Positions 23,232-31,755 of a stretch of DNA of 64,000 bases are shown here, piece by piece; the stretch's first letter is position 1; every line of letters starts with the position of its first letter. This stretch comes from Dehalogenimonas lykanthroporepellens BL-DC-9 (GTDB taxonomy: Bacteria > Chloroflexota > Dehalococcoidia > Dehalococcoidales > Dehalococcoidaceae). The notes under the pieces are model-generated. The model saw only the letters and a list, made by a program, of their open reading frames with translations, made no database searches and was not told the DNA's origin. The stretch is from NCBI GenBank assembly GCA_000143165.1, contig CP002084.1, positions 806,001 to 870,000 of the forward strand. Direction: 5' to 3'. The translations under genes and the position numbers were made by a program.

Positions 23232-24599
23232 ATGGAAAATGTAGAGTTACTGGTCATCGGCGGCGGCACCGCGGGTGAGACCGCGGCCATGACGGCGGCG
23301 GGCCGGGTTGAATCGATTGCGGTAATCGAACAGGAGAAGGTCGGCGGCGACTGTATTTACAACGCCTGTATTCCGACCAAGGCTCTGGTACATTCTGCCC
23401 GCGTTCATAAGAAACGACTTTCGGCAGGATTTTTCGGTCTGCCGGATTGCGATACCCGGGTCGATTATCGTCGAGTGAAGGAAGCCAAGGATGCCATAAT
23501 CGACGGCATCGCCAAAGACCGGGACAGCAAACTGGAAGCTAAAGGTATTCGCCTTTTCCGCGGTCAGGCGCGCTTCCGCAATTCTCATGAAGTAACGGTG
23601 GGCGACACCCTGATAAGCGCGGACAGAATCATCATAGCTACCGGCTCGGCGCCGGCAATCCCGCCGATCCCGGGGCTGGATGAGGCCGGCTATATCACCA
23701 ACGTAGAAGCTCTCCGGATGACCGAGGTTCCGGCCAGACTGGCGATTATCGGCGGCGGCGCGGTCAGCGTCGAATTCGCCCAGATTTTCAATGCCTTCGG
23801 CGCCCACGTTACCATATTCGAAGCGGCCGAACGCATCCTGCCGGTAGAGGACGAGGAGATATCATCGGAAGCCAAGAAGCTATACCAACAGGCAGGCATG
23901 GAAGTTTTGACGTCAGTCAAGATTGAAGGAGTAAAAAAGACAGGCCGTTCTCGATCAATTACCGGTAAAAAGGCCGATGGGGAAACGTTCTCTCTTGGGT
24001 TCGATGAAATCCTGGTGGCCACCGGCCGACGGCCGGTACTTGACGGGCTGAATCTCAAGGACGCGGGGGTTGACTTCACCCGTAAGGGAATAATCGTCGA
24101 TGACACCCTTAAAACCAGCGTTTCTCATATCCGGGCGGCCGGGGATATTACTGGCATCGCCCTGTTCACCTTCGTAGCCTGGCAACAGGGAGCGCTGGCG
24201 GTCAACAATATGCTGAACGAAACGGCCGTGGGCCTGGATTATTCGGTATTGCCTCATGCCACTTTCAGCGACCCGGAAATCGCCGGTGTCGGTTTGACCG
24301 AAGCTGAGGCCAGAGCCAAGGGCTACCGGGTCAAGACCGGCAAATTCGCCTTTGCCGACATTACCCGAGCGATTGTCGCTGATGAGACTGCCGGCTTCAT
24401 CAAGGTGGTGACCGATACCGACAGCGGGCTGATACTCGGCGGACATATCATCGGTACCGAGGCGTCCAGCCTGATTCACGAACTGGCCGCGGCCATGGCC
24501 GGCGGGGTTACCGCCCGAAAAATCGCTGATACTTTTCACGCTTTCCCCACCCTGTCCGAAGGAGTGCGTTACGCCTGCCAGGCGACACTTCAATCGTAA
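23232..24599 (+). CDS. FAD-dependent pyridine nucleotide-disulfide oxidoreductase (Lpd/MerA-like) 1
   Basis: The 455-residue class I flavoprotein has an FAD-binding start (VIGGGTAGETAA), the redox-active pair in GGDCIYNACIPTK (CX4C), an NAD(P) motif AIIGGGAVSVEFAQ, the FAD motif IRAAGDIT and the C-terminal dimer domain with HAFPTLSEG. It has neither the heavy-metal-associated N-terminal domain nor the C-terminal cysteine pair of mercuric reductase. No 2-oxoacid dehydrogenase genes lie beside it. The substrate is therefore open. It is upstream of rdhA, but 220 nt separate them. Confidence 0.88.
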   Translation: MENVELLVIGGGTAGETAAMTAAGRVESIAVIEQEKVGGDCIYNACIPTKALVHSARVHKKRLSAGFFGLPDCDTRVDYRRVKEAKDAIIDGIAKDRDSKLEAKGIRLFRGQARFRNSHEVTVGDTLISADRIIIATGSAPAIPPIPGLDEAGYITNVEALRMTEVPARLAIIGGGAVSVEFAQIFNAFGAHVTIFEAAERILPVEDEEISSEAKKLYQQAGMEVLTSVKIEGVKKTGRSRSITGKKADGETFSLGFDEILVATGRRPVLDGLNLKDAGVDFTRKGIIVDDTLKTSVSHIRAAGDITGIALFTFVAWQQGALAVNNMLNETAVGLDYSVLPHATFSDPEIAGVGLTEAEARAKGYRVKTGKFAFADITRAIVADETAGFIKVVTDTDSGLILGGHIIGTEASSLIHELAAAMAGGVTARKIADTFHAFPTLSEGVRYACQATLQS

Positions 24600-24819
24600 C
24601 GCCAGGAATTAATGACGATTATTCCCCAGCTTAATACATTTGCTTGCCGTCATTAACCCCATAGACACTCTGTCGTTACCATACTCTAATCATTTCTACG
24701 CATGTTGGCGGATACCCTTAAACCGTATTCAGTAGTAAGATGGATTACACGAGATATTCTTTAAGACAGCCCGTAAATCCAGAACTGCGGGAATTATGGA
24801 TATCTGCAAAGGAGTGTTT
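24600..24819. other. Region upstream of rdhA with a 9-bp inverted repeat
   Basis: TTAATGACG (24609-24617) and CGTCATTAA (24648-24656) form an inverted repeat with 30 nt between the arms. I see no clear sigma-70 promoter and no rdhB-like small membrane gene here. Confidence 0.35.
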
Positions 24820-26247
24820 ATGGGTAATTTTCATCCAACAATCAGCCGCCGGGATTTCATGAAAAGCATCGGCCTGGCCGGCGCCGGACTGGGCATTGCC
24901 GGTGCCGCGGTTCAGCCGTTCCGGGACCTCGATGAAATGGCCGCGACCGGAGAACTGTACACCAAGAAACCCTGGTGGATTAAAACCCGGGATCACCTGG
25001 ACATGACTACCGAGGTAGATTGGGACCAGGTCAAGCGTTACAGCGAAGACGATACCCTCCGCGGCAGTCGGGCTAACGATTACAAACTGAATCTTTATGA
25101 CCAGGCCGAATGGGACAGGCGCGGCACTCAGAAAGCCGAGGATGAAAAGAATTGGCTACTGGAAGGCCGACCCGGATGGTCATTAAAGGACCTGGCTTTC
25201 TCCGGTAATGTGGGCTCTAACCAATCGACAACCCAGAGTTTCCTCGGTCCGCAGAAAGCTACCACCCCCGAAGCCAGAGGCGTCGCCAAGTGGCAGGGAA
25301 CCAGGGAAGAAGCCGCCGCCATGCTCCGGACATTCCTTCGGTTCGTCGGCGCCATGAGTGTCGGGTTTGTTGAACTTGAAGAGGCCAACACCAAGAAGTT
25401 CATTTACGAATACGAACGCCGACGGGCGGTACGCAATGTCTGGGTTGATGACCAGGAACCTTCCATCAACCAGGTTTCACCGTCGTTTTCCGAATACCGT
25501 ATTCCCAACAGTTTCAAACACGCTATCGTTATCGTCAATCAGGAGTCAATGAAATCCTTCAAGGTCAATCCGACTCAATTGATGGCGCAAATTCGGTATC
25601 AGCGGAACGTCAACATCCAGGCGGCAACGATGGAATTCATCCGAAGTCTTGGATACCAGGCGGTCGGCCAGTTCGCCACCAACGCCATCGGCATCGGGCC
25701 GGCTCTGGCGACAGTATCCGGCTTGGGAGAAATAGGCCGGGTCAACCGTGTAATGACACCGGAACACGGCCCGGTAGTTGGTGTATTCACCATGCTGACC
25801 AACCTGCCTTTGCCGGCTGACCGGCCGATTGACGCCGGTTACCTGAATTTCTGCCGCACCTGTATGAAATGCGCCGATGCCTGTGGTGAGGATGCCTTAT
25901 CGTTCGAGAAAGACCCTTACTGGGAGACCATCGGCCCCTGGAACAACCCCGGCCACAAGACCTGGTATGAAGACTCGGTCAAATGCACCGCTTACCGGGC
26001 TCTGCCCAACGCCTGCACCTCAGGTAAGTGTCTGGCGGTCTGCACTTTCTCCAAGGACCATGTGGCGGGAATTCATGATGTTGTTCAGGCGACCGTGGCC
26101 AATGTCGGGATTTTTAACAGTTTCTTCAAGAATATGGACGATATCTTCTATGGAGAAGGCCTGCACGAACCAGAGAAATTCTGGGAAGTCGAACATCCCA
26201 TTTATGGTATCGACACCACCATCAACTCCCCCGATACCCACTCTTAA
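24820..26247 (+). CDS. rdhA: Reductive dehalogenase catalytic subunit, orphan (no rdhB)
   Basis: RdhA proteins are exported, corrinoid and Fe-S enzymes that remove halogens from organic compounds as terminal electron acceptors. The 475-residue precursor starts with a Tat signal (SRRDFMK, residues 9-15, then a hydrophobic GLAGAGLGIAGAA). The proximal cluster motif is C345-x2-C348-x2-C351-x3-C355, with Gly where the family usually has Pro. The distal set is C389-x9-C399-x4-C404-x3-C408, with wider spacing between the second and third cysteine than the usual CX2C. GPWNNPGHKTWYEDSVKC is a typical family block. Start at ATG 24820 behind AAGGAG. No rdhB membrane anchor gene lies on either side. Confidence 0.93.
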   Translation: MGNFHPTISRRDFMKSIGLAGAGLGIAGAAVQPFRDLDEMAATGELYTKKPWWIKTRDHLDMTTEVDWDQVKRYSEDDTLRGSRANDYKLNLYDQAEWDRRGTQKAEDEKNWLLEGRPGWSLKDLAFSGNVGSNQSTTQSFLGPQKATTPEARGVAKWQGTREEAAAMLRTFLRFVGAMSVGFVELEEANTKKFIYEYERRRAVRNVWVDDQEPSINQVSPSFSEYRIPNSFKHAIVIVNQESMKSFKVNPTQLMAQIRYQRNVNIQAATMEFIRSLGYQAVGQFATNAIGIGPALATVSGLGEIGRVNRVMTPEHGPVVGVFTMLTNLPLPADRPIDAGYLNFCRTCMKCADACGEDALSFEKDPYWETIGPWNNPGHKTWYEDSVKCTAYRALPNACTSGKCLAVCTFSKDHVAGIHDVVQATVANVGIFNSFFKNMDDIFYGEGLHEPEKFWEVEHPIYGIDTTINSPDTHS

Positions 26248-26265
26248 GCAAGCTGAATCAGTAAT

Positions 26266-26297
26266 AAAGAGGGAGGCTTAAGCCTCCCTCTTTTTTT
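26266..26297. terminator. Bidirectional terminator between rdhA and the UroD-like gene
   Basis: AAAGAGGGAGGCTTAAGCCTCCCTCTTT-like palindrome (written in halves: AGAGGGAGGCTT and AAGCCTCCCTCT) followed by TTTTTTT on the plus strand and flanked by A-rich sequence for the minus strand. It lies 18 nt after the rdhA stop. Confidence 0.9.
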
Positions 26298-26305
26298 AAG
26301 GAAAA

Positions 26306-27283
26306 CTATATGACCGCGTTTCTGACTGCCCTAAGATTAGCTTCCGGTACGCTCAAGGGAAAAGTGCACCCAGGCGCAAGAATCAATCTATTCCCACCCA
26401 TTATGTCAATTGATTCCACTGCCTGACGATTGACATCGGCGGGAGAACCATTCACCAGAAACCTTTGTTGTTCAATACCCCCCATCAAAACTCCGGGAAA
26501 TACCTGGGCCGCTCGACCTAAGTCTGTATCCGAAGTCCGGTCATGCCAGTTCACCGCCTGAACCGGATACTCAGCCAGCTGAGACATCATCGGGTGTTGT
26601 CCGTGGAGGTGCAGGATATTGAACCAGCCACCTTTGGCGGAGTTTTTCAAAATCTCCAAATCCCACTTCTGCCCGTAATCAAGGTATTCAACAGCGGACA
26701 TCAATTCATAACTGGCGAAACGTGTTGAAAAGAAAACACCGTCTATGCCCCGGTCAAAACAGGCGGAAATAAAAAGCTCAGTGGTTTCGGTGAGAGCCGC
26801 CAGCGCGGCATTGACTTTATCCGGATACTCTCTAAGATGAGCCAGTAACAACTCATCCCCTGCCAGATATGAGGCCATGGCCAGCGGATTGAAGATAGTA
26901 ATCACGAACGGCGTATCTTTGTCCTTGTCGGCGATGACTTGCTCAACGGCACGAAGATGCCAGCCGTAAGTGCCCCGGGTGACATTCAACGCGCCTATTC
27001 CGGACCAGTCACCCGGTTTCTGAATAATACGCGAGATGAACTCCCGGTCGCCGTTGATGTGGTCTCGGTAGGCATGGGAAAGGCCATAGTCTTCGACACA
27101 GAAAACGGAGGAAACCGGTAACTTCATAAAATCAAGATCGTAGCGCTTTTGAAAATCCAGAGTGACCCGGGCGAGGGAATCCGCATCCTGGTCGTCGCCG
27201 GGCCAGTGTCGCCAGAAAGCTACCGGAACCCGGTCTATTGGCTGGTTCTGAATGATGGCTTGAAGCCTTTCACGGTGATTCAT
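26306..27283 (-). CDS. Uroporphyrinogen decarboxylase-family protein (MtaA/CmuA-like)
   Basis: The 325-residue TIM-barrel protein starts with MNHRERLQAIIQNQPIDRVPVAFW (opening NHRERLQAII), typical of the UroD superfamily members that handle methylated corrinoids or coenzyme M. Other blocks are GIDGVFFSTRFA, NILHLHG and the C-terminal GGNRLILAPGCTFPLSVP. It lacks the features of true HemE that I would expect at the N-terminus. A corrinoid methyltransferase or corrinoid-handling role is possible, given the neighbouring rdhA. It is convergent with rdhA. Confidence 0.82.
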   Translation of the reverse strand: MNHRERLQAIIQNQPIDRVPVAFWRHWPGDDQDADSLARVTLDFQKRYDLDFMKLPVSSVFCVEDYGLSHAYRDHINGDREFISRIIQKPGDWSGIGALNVTRGTYGWHLRAVEQVIADKDKDTPFVITIFNPLAMASYLAGDELLLAHLREYPDKVNAALAALTETTELFISACFDRGIDGVFFSTRFASYELMSAVEYLDYGQKWDLEILKNSAKGGWFNILHLHGQHPMMSQLAEYPVQAVNWHDRTSDTDLGRAAQVFPGVLMGGIEQQRFLVNGSPADVNRQAVESIDIMGGNRLILAPGCTFPLSVPEANLRAVRNAVI

Positions 27284-27450
27284 AATTCTCCCAATAAAGT
27301 AATAGTTATTCGTTAAGCGGTTGATGGTCGAATTGTAGCATCATTGATAAACAAGTGAGAAGCCGAGTAAATCTCCTTGAGTGGGCTCAAAAAAGGTCGG
27401 AATGCAAGGGGCTATCCGGTATTAACTTCAGGCAATAAGGAGAGACGCGA

Positions 27451-27526
27451 TGGAGCGGGTGACGAGACTCGAACTCGCGACAACCTGCTTGGGAAGCAGG
27501 CACTCTACCAACTGAGTTACACCCGC
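27451..27526 (-). tRNA. tRNA-Gly (anticodon CCC), CCA encoded
   Basis: The minus strand folds into a full cloverleaf: acceptor GCGGGTG/CACCCGC, a D-arm with AACTCAGTTGGTAGAGT, the anticodon stem CCTGC/GCAGG with loop TTCCCAA, and a T-arm with GCGAG-TTCGAGT-CTCGT. The 3' CCA is encoded at 27453-27451. Anticodon CCC reads glycine codon GGG. Confidence 0.96.
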
Positions 27527-27582
27527 GCTGGGAATAAACCTGTTTATTTTAACGGCTGGTTGTCAGCGACGCAAAATATCTT

Positions 27583-27840
27583 TTATTCTTCTTCTTCAGG
27601 AGGCCTGGCGACAGTCGGGGTTTCTTGTGCCTGATTAATTTGGGGCTGGGGCGTGTCCAGTCCGGGCTCTTTAATAACCGCCGTAGCTTTTTTGACTTCG
27701 GATGTCACATCATCCTGCGCCTTTTTAAATGACCGGAGGCCTTCGCCCATTGATTTGCCCAGCTCCGGCAGTTTGCCGATGCCGAAAACCAGCATCACGA
27801 TTACCAGTACGATGATTATCTCGGTTGGACCTATTCTCAT
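27583..27840 (-). CDS. tatA: Sec-independent protein translocase component TatA/E
   Basis: The 85-residue protein has one N-terminal transmembrane helix (IGPTEIIIVLVIVMLVFG), the FGIGKLPELGKSMGEGLRSFK hinge and amphipathic helix (GKLPELGKSMG), and an acidic tail EEEE. It forms the pore of the Tat pathway, which would export RdhA. An extended -10 box TG-G-TATAAT lies about 37 nt upstream. tatC is not in the window. Confidence 0.94.
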   Translation of the reverse strand: MRIGPTEIIIVLVIVMLVFGIGKLPELGKSMGEGLRSFKKAQDDVTSEVKKATAVIKEPGLDTPQPQINQAQETPTVARPPEEEE

Positions 27841-28008
27841 GGCAACTTCACTTCTTCTATATTTTTTTAGATTATACCATAACTTTTTCAGCCTTGTACT
27901 TGAATAATCAGGCAGTTCATATCTTCTGTATATTTCGTCTTCGATTATGCGGCAGTTGTTCCTTTGAACATGAACGTCTTCGGGGTAGTATAATGGAAAA
28001 GGTTAGTC

Positions 28009-28521
28009 ATGGAAAAGATAATTTTAGGCGGCGGCTGTTTCTGGTGCCTTGAAGAAATCTTCAGGCGGGTGCCGGGGGTGGCGGCGGTTACGCCGGGATA
28101 CGCCGGCGGGACGCTGGCGCAACCGACCTATGAAAAAGTATGTTCGGGGACTACCGGCCACGCAGAGGTGGTTGAGGTCGAATACGACCCGAGTGTAATA
28201 GATACGACAAAAATAATAGATTATTTCTTTGCCGCTCATGATCCAACCACTCCAAACCGGCAGGGCATGGACACGGGCTCCCAGTATCGTTCGATAATTC
28301 TGTATACCAGCGAAGGTCAGAAGGAAACGTTAGAAAACATATTGAACAGCGCTTCTTTCCAAAAGCAATGGCCACAACCGGTAGTCACCGAGGTGAAAAG
28401 GCTGGAGAAATTCTATCCGGCCGAAGATTATCATCGGAATTATTATATGCGACACGCAGAACAACCCTACTGCAGAGTTGTGATTGCGCCCAAACTCACC
28501 AAGCTGTTCAATGATAAATAG
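28009..28521 (+). CDS. msrA: Peptide methionine sulfoxide reductase A
   Basis: The 170-residue enzyme reduces methionine-S-sulfoxide. The active-site GGGCFWCLEE is at residues 7-16, followed by GYAGG, GHAEVVEVEYDP and FYPAEDYHRNYY. A TATAAT box lies 15-20 nt upstream. The gene starts a run of three stress-type plus-strand genes. Confidence 0.96.
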   Translation: MEKIILGGGCFWCLEEIFRRVPGVAAVTPGYAGGTLAQPTYEKVCSGTTGHAEVVEVEYDPSVIDTTKIIDYFFAAHDPTTPNRQGMDTGSQYRSIILYTSEGQKETLENILNSASFQKQWPQPVVTEVKRLEKFYPAEDYHRNYYMRHAEQPYCRVVIAPKLTKLFNDK

Positions 28522-28542
28522 GAGAAATTATCGGAGGTTACT

Positions 28543-28881
28543 ATGAGTTGTAAAGCTGAATACCAGGGGAAAACAATTGCCGCCAGTGATGCCTGCCTGA
28601 TGACTGAAGGCGTCATGTACTTCCCACCGGACTCGGTAAATCGTGATTTACTACGGCCTTCCGATACCCGCTACCACTGCGTCTGGAAGGGGGACGCCGG
28701 TTATCATGACATGGTCATCGATGGTACAATCCTGAAGGATGCGGCCTGGTATTATGACCGCCCTTCCGAAGCGGCCATGGAACTGAAAGATTATTTCGCG
28801 TTCGATCAGTCACAGGGCATTATCATCACCGGCGAACCGGCTAAATCCATAATAAGGCCGTGGAGTACCGGTTACCGCTAA
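28543..28881 (+). CDS. DUF427-family protein
   Basis: The 112-residue protein matches the DUF427 pattern: MYFPPDSVNRDLL, then THCPWKG-like YHCVWKGDAGYHD, then AAWYYDRPSEAA and FxDYFAFD. Function is unknown; a small beta-fold protein. A GGAGG site precedes the ATG. It lies 21 nt behind msrA and is probably co-transcribed. Confidence 0.85.
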   Translation: MSCKAEYQGKTIAASDACLMTEGVMYFPPDSVNRDLLRPSDTRYHCVWKGDAGYHDMVIDGTILKDAAWYYDRPSEAAMELKDYFAFDQSQGIIITGEPAKSIIRPWSTGYR

Positions 28882-28896
28882 TCAGAAGAGCTGGCC

Positions 28897-29556
28897 ATGG
28901 CTGTTTTTATACTGAGCCGACAAAACCTGAAGTTCACCTGCCGTTCGGAAGCGGGCCGTCTATTGGCAGATGAAATCGCCAAAAGAAGCGCCGAGCCGGT
29001 ATCGGTCGTCCTGGGTATTCCCCGCGGAGGGGTGGTCATCGCTTCTGAAATTGCCCGGACACTCGGTTCAGCTGTCGACATTGTCTTATCACGAAAGCTG
29101 AGGGTCCCCTGGCAACCGGAGCTGGCTTTTGGAGCGATATCTGAAGACGGTGGGGTAATTCTGAATCACTCGGTTATCGAAAACACCGGACTGTCACAAC
29201 CAGTAATTGACCAGGAAATTGCCGTGCAAACCGGAGGCATCGAAAATCAAAAGACAATGTTCCGTCAACATAACAGAAAAAGCACCCTGTCAGACAAAAC
29301 GGTTGTCATCACCGACGACGGAGTCGCCACCGGAGCGACTTTCAAGGCGGCTCTGGCAACAGTCAGGGCTGAATCACCTAAAACGGTCATTGCCGCTCTC
29401 CCGGTCGCCCCGGAAAACACCTTGCGAAGCATTGATTCCCTGGCTGACCTGGTAATCTGTTTGAATTGCCCGCCGGATTTCTCCGCGGTCAGCCAGTATT
29501 ACCAGGATTTTTCCGAAGTGACGAATGAAGAGGTGATTGCCCGGCTGGTTGACTGA
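28897..29556 (+). CDS. Phosphoribosyltransferase-family protein
   Basis: The 219-residue protein has the PRPP-binding signature VVITDDGVATGATF near residues 133-146 and an N-terminal GIPRGGVVIASEIA segment. The family includes purine salvage enzymes and uncharacterised predicted transferases; this one resembles the latter, with the SRKLRVPWQPELAFGAIS motif. Substrate unknown. It is 15 nt downstream of the DUF427 gene. Confidence 0.87.
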   Translation: MAVFILSRQNLKFTCRSEAGRLLADEIAKRSAEPVSVVLGIPRGGVVIASEIARTLGSAVDIVLSRKLRVPWQPELAFGAISEDGGVILNHSVIENTGLSQPVIDQEIAVQTGGIENQKTMFRQHNRKSTLSDKTVVITDDGVATGATFKAALATVRAESPKTVIAALPVAPENTLRSIDSLADLVICLNCPPDFSAVSQYYQDFSEVTNEEVIARLVD

Positions 29557-29565
29557 AAGTATTTT

Positions 29566-29739
29566 TTAACGGCGGCCTCGGCGGTTGACCTGCTCCGCTT
29601 TGGCCTGTTCCAAAGGCAATACTGCATCAGGATATTCAATATGGCCGCACTGGAAGCACTGGGCGTAAGTACCATATTCATCACTATCCTGATACAAATC
29701 GCCTTTCCGGCATCTGGGGCAACTTTTTATCAGATACAT
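29566..29739 (-). CDS. Small zinc-ribbon protein (57 aa)
   Basis: This short protein has two CXXC knuckles, CPRCRKGDLY and CFQCGH, spaced 19 residues apart as in rubredoxin-like or zinc-ribbon domains, then a basic tail. I use the ATG at 29739, which is 6 nt behind GAGG; a GTG four codons upstream has a poorly placed site. Function unknown. Confidence 0.7.
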   Translation of the reverse strand: MYLIKSCPRCRKGDLYQDSDEYGTYAQCFQCGHIEYPDAVLPLEQAKAEQVNRRGRR

Positions 29740-29966
29740 ATTCAGCCTCACTTCCGGATATTCCTGCGTGACGGGTGTGGAACCTGCCCCTATTGAACAA
29801 TATCCCGACGATTTTGAGTATCCGTAAAATTACCTAGTTTCCTCCGGATTCACCCCTAATTGTTGACTGAAGCAAGGTATATTGGAGCCTTTGTACCAAA
29901 GGAGTATAATAACGCCCGGCACGCTGTCGACAACTAAAAATGGCGTTGCATCGAAACACTTGAATT

Positions 29967-30656
29967 ATGACAACGAAGATTTTTCTGGCCGACGATCACA
30001 CCGTAGTCAGAAGCGGTTTCAAAGCCCTGCTTGAAGCTGAAAATAATTTTACGGTCATCGGTGAATCGGATGACGGTTTGACGACGATTCGACTGGTAGC
30101 CGAACTCAAACCCGATATTTTGATATCGGACCTTATGCTTCACGACATATCCGGAATCGAAGTATGCCGACAGGTAGCGAAAATCAATCCTAAAATCGGC
30201 ATTATCATGCTGTCGATGTATGGAAACGAGGCTTATGTTCAAGGAGCGCTACGAGCCGGAGCTCGTGGTTATATCCTCAAGGAGGCTTCCGTCGATGAAC
30301 TGGTAGCCGCCGTCAGGGAGGTAGCGGCCGGCAGACATTATCTGTCGACCGAACTATCGCAACGAGCCATCGCCTACTATATCAAACAGCCGTCCGCCGA
30401 AGAAGAAACCAGCCCCTATGAGCAACTGTCGAACCGGGAGCGGGAAGTACTTCACCTGGTTGTCCGGGATTATACTGGCGCCGACATTGCCAAAAAGCTG
30501 TTTATCAGCCCCCGAACCGTTGAAGCCCACCGGGCTAATCTCATGAGAAAACTCGGCATGAAAAACCGAACACAGTTGATTAAATTCTGTCTGCAGAATG
30601 GCATACTGCCGCCGGAAGCCGGCCTGAACGACATTCCATCACCTGAAACGAGTTAA
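29967..30656 (+). CDS. NarL/LuxR-family response regulator, orphan
   Basis: The 229-residue protein has an N-terminal receiver domain (ADDHTVVRSG, phospho-acceptor Asp in ILISDLMLHDISG, Lys in GYILKEASVDEL). The C-terminal LuxR-type helix-turn-helix (LSNREREVLHLVV, AKKLFISPRTVEAHRANLMRKLG) binds DNA. No histidine kinase is adjacent. A TATAAT box lies at 29905-29910. Confidence 0.94.
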   Translation: MTTKIFLADDHTVVRSGFKALLEAENNFTVIGESDDGLTTIRLVAELKPDILISDLMLHDISGIEVCRQVAKINPKIGIIMLSMYGNEAYVQGALRAGARGYILKEASVDELVAAVREVAAGRHYLSTELSQRAIAYYIKQPSAEEETSPYEQLSNREREVLHLVVRDYTGADIAKKLFISPRTVEAHRANLMRKLGMKNRTQLIKFCLQNGILPPEAGLNDIPSPETS

Positions 30657-30740
30657 ACACTTTCTGCCCTCAGCGATGATTTCCCTCTCATTATTTTGCT
30701 ATAATGCGGCCTGTTTCATGCCAGAATCCGATACACCTTC

Positions 30741-31655
30741 ATGCCCGATAAACTGAATTCTCCGCGCCTGGCCGCGTTTGCCCTCGTCGGTGTTGCCGCT
30801 GTCTGGGGGTCGACGTTTGTCGTCGTTCAGGAAGCCGTATCCAGAATGCCGGTCATGGATTTTCTGGCGATAAGATTCTCTCTGGCGACAGCGGCTCTGA
30901 TAATATTGAAACCAAAATGCCTGACCAATCTGACAGGCATCGGGTTTCTGCGAGCGATATTACTTGGCGCCGCTCTGGGCCTGGCCTACATTACCCAGAC
31001 ATTCGGTCTGCAACATACTTCCGCGGCGGTTTCGGGTTTTATCACAGGACTGTTCGTCGTGCTTACCCCGCTGTTGTCAGCGGTAATTTTGAAACAGCAC
31101 ATCAACCGCAATATATGGCTGGCCGTTATGATGGCTACTGCCGGTCTGGCACTGCTCAGTCTGAACGGCTGGGGTATAGGTGTCGGTGAGTGGCTGACCC
31201 TGGCCTGCGCTGTCTTCTTCGCTCTTCATATTGTCGGACTGGGCGAATGGTCACCCAAACACGATGTTTTAGCCCTGGCGGTTTTCCAAATCGGTTTCGT
31301 CGCCGTAATCTCATTCATCTTCGCCATACCCGACGGTCTGACCTTACCGCCTGATATGGTGACCTGGGGCGCGGTTTTGCTGACCGCGGTTTTGGCTACG
31401 GCCGTTGCGTTTTTCGTTCAAACCTGGGCTCAATCACTGATTTCCCCTTCACGAACGGCCATCATCATCACGCTGGAACCGGCTTTCGGCGGGTTATTCG
31501 CGGTACTCGTCGCCGGAGAGCAACTGACTCTGAGACTGCTACTTGGTGGTCTGCTGGTTCTGGCGGCAATGCTGTTGACCGAGTTGAAACAAAAATTGCC
31601 GCCGGCCGGAACGCAGACAATCGCGCTGGCAGAACCCGAGTCTACTGATCCGTAG
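30741..31655 (+). CDS. DMT-superfamily (EamA) permease
   Basis: The 304-residue protein has ten predicted transmembrane helices and two EamA repeats. WGSTFVVVQEAV in helix 1 and ISPSRTAIIITLEPAFGGLFAVL in the second repeat are typical. It exports or imports a small metabolite that cannot be named from sequence. No ribosome binding site precedes the ATG; an extended -10 box TG-C-TATAAT lies at 30697-30705. Confidence 0.9.
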   Translation: MPDKLNSPRLAAFALVGVAAVWGSTFVVVQEAVSRMPVMDFLAIRFSLATAALIILKPKCLTNLTGIGFLRAILLGAALGLAYITQTFGLQHTSAAVSGFITGLFVVLTPLLSAVILKQHINRNIWLAVMMATAGLALLSLNGWGIGVGEWLTLACAVFFALHIVGLGEWSPKHDVLALAVFQIGFVAVISFIFAIPDGLTLPPDMVTWGAVLLTAVLATAVAFFVQTWAQSLISPSRTAIIITLEPAFGGLFAVLVAGEQLTLRLLLGGLLVLAAMLLTELKQKLPPAGTQTIALAEPESTDP

Positions 31656-31755
31656 CAGGACGAATAATAAACACCAGGTTTTTCAAGCCCTCTTGTTTTG
31701 AAGCTGACCGATTACGCGATATAATTCAGGTAAAACAACAGGAGGCCAGAAAGCC

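Noticed and set aside
23232-24599. Mercuric reductase
   Set aside because: No heavy-metal domain, no C-terminal cysteine pair and no mer genes nearby.
30718-30741. Upstream start for the DMT permease at ATG 30718
   Set aside because: It is out of frame with the permease; the frame closes after 12 codons.
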